A stretch of DNA of 7,195 nt from an uncultured Actinomycetes bacterium. GTDB taxonomy: Bacteria; Actinomycetota; Thermoleophilia; Solirubrobacterales; 70-9. This document shows, piece after piece, positions 6,371 to 7,195 of the stretch. The notes beneath the pieces are model-generated. The model worked only from the letters and a program-made list of their open reading frames with translations, did not search any database and was not told the origin of the DNA. The translations under genes were made by a program, and so were the position numbers. Position 1 is the stretch's first letter, and every line of letters begins with the position of its first letter. Location: NCBI GenBank assembly GCA_946479725.1, contig CAMLHB010000120.1, positions 1 to 7,195 of the forward strand, read 5' to 3'.

Positions 6371-7195
<825 letters not shown>

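Overview
The window is high-GC DNA, around two thirds G+C or more by eye. It is densely packed with genes that mostly use C- or G-ending codons, and two to three starts are GTG. Long spurious antisense reading frames accompany the genes, as expected at this GC. The gene content and protein flavour suggest a high-GC actinomycetote: a mycobacterial-type two-part MaoC hydratase, paired acyl-CoA dehydrogenases, a soluble GGDEF-EAL protein and a DUF255 thioredoxin-domain protein. A deep-branching group such as Thermoleophilia is possible, but that placement is a guess without a database search.

Region 1 (1-4825, + strand) is a fatty-acid or acyl-CoA degradation operon. In order it holds the 3' part of a MaoC-family enoyl-CoA hydratase/dehydratase, two adjacent but dissimilar acyl-CoA dehydrogenases (731-2074 and 2139-3344), and an AMP-forming acyl-CoA synthetase (3371-4825). 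The hydratase stop overlaps the first dehydrogenase GTG by 4 bases, and the remaining gaps are 64 and 26 bases. Together these genes would cover substrate activation (synthetase), alpha,beta-dehydrogenation (dehydrogenase pair) and hydration (MaoC). The 3-hydroxyacyl-CoA dehydrogenase and thiolase steps are not in the window and may lie upstream. Each dehydrogenase lacks a family motif that the other retains, which suggests a heteromeric enzyme.

Region 2 (4830-6242, - strand) is one gene for a soluble, apparently bifunctional cyclic-di-GMP protein with GGDEF and EAL domains. It converges on the synthetase with only 4 bases between the two stop codons.

Region 3 (6243-6370) is a 128-base divergent intergenic region and the only substantial non-coding stretch. 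Each flanking start codon has a TAnnnT hexamer exactly 7 bases upstream and no well-placed Shine-Dalgarno sequence, so both genes may be transcribed leaderless.

Region 4 (6371-7195, + strand) is the first 275 codons of a DUF255/SPATA20-like thioredoxin-domain protein that runs off the end of the window.

Outside the genes, the clearest unexplained signal is a 45-base palindrome (649-693) inside the 3' end of the MaoC reading frame. A weaker inverted repeat of similar geometry lies at 2074-2112. I saw no tRNA, rRNA, CRISPR array, insertion sequence or phage gene, and no sign of a defence or otherwise undescribed multigene system.
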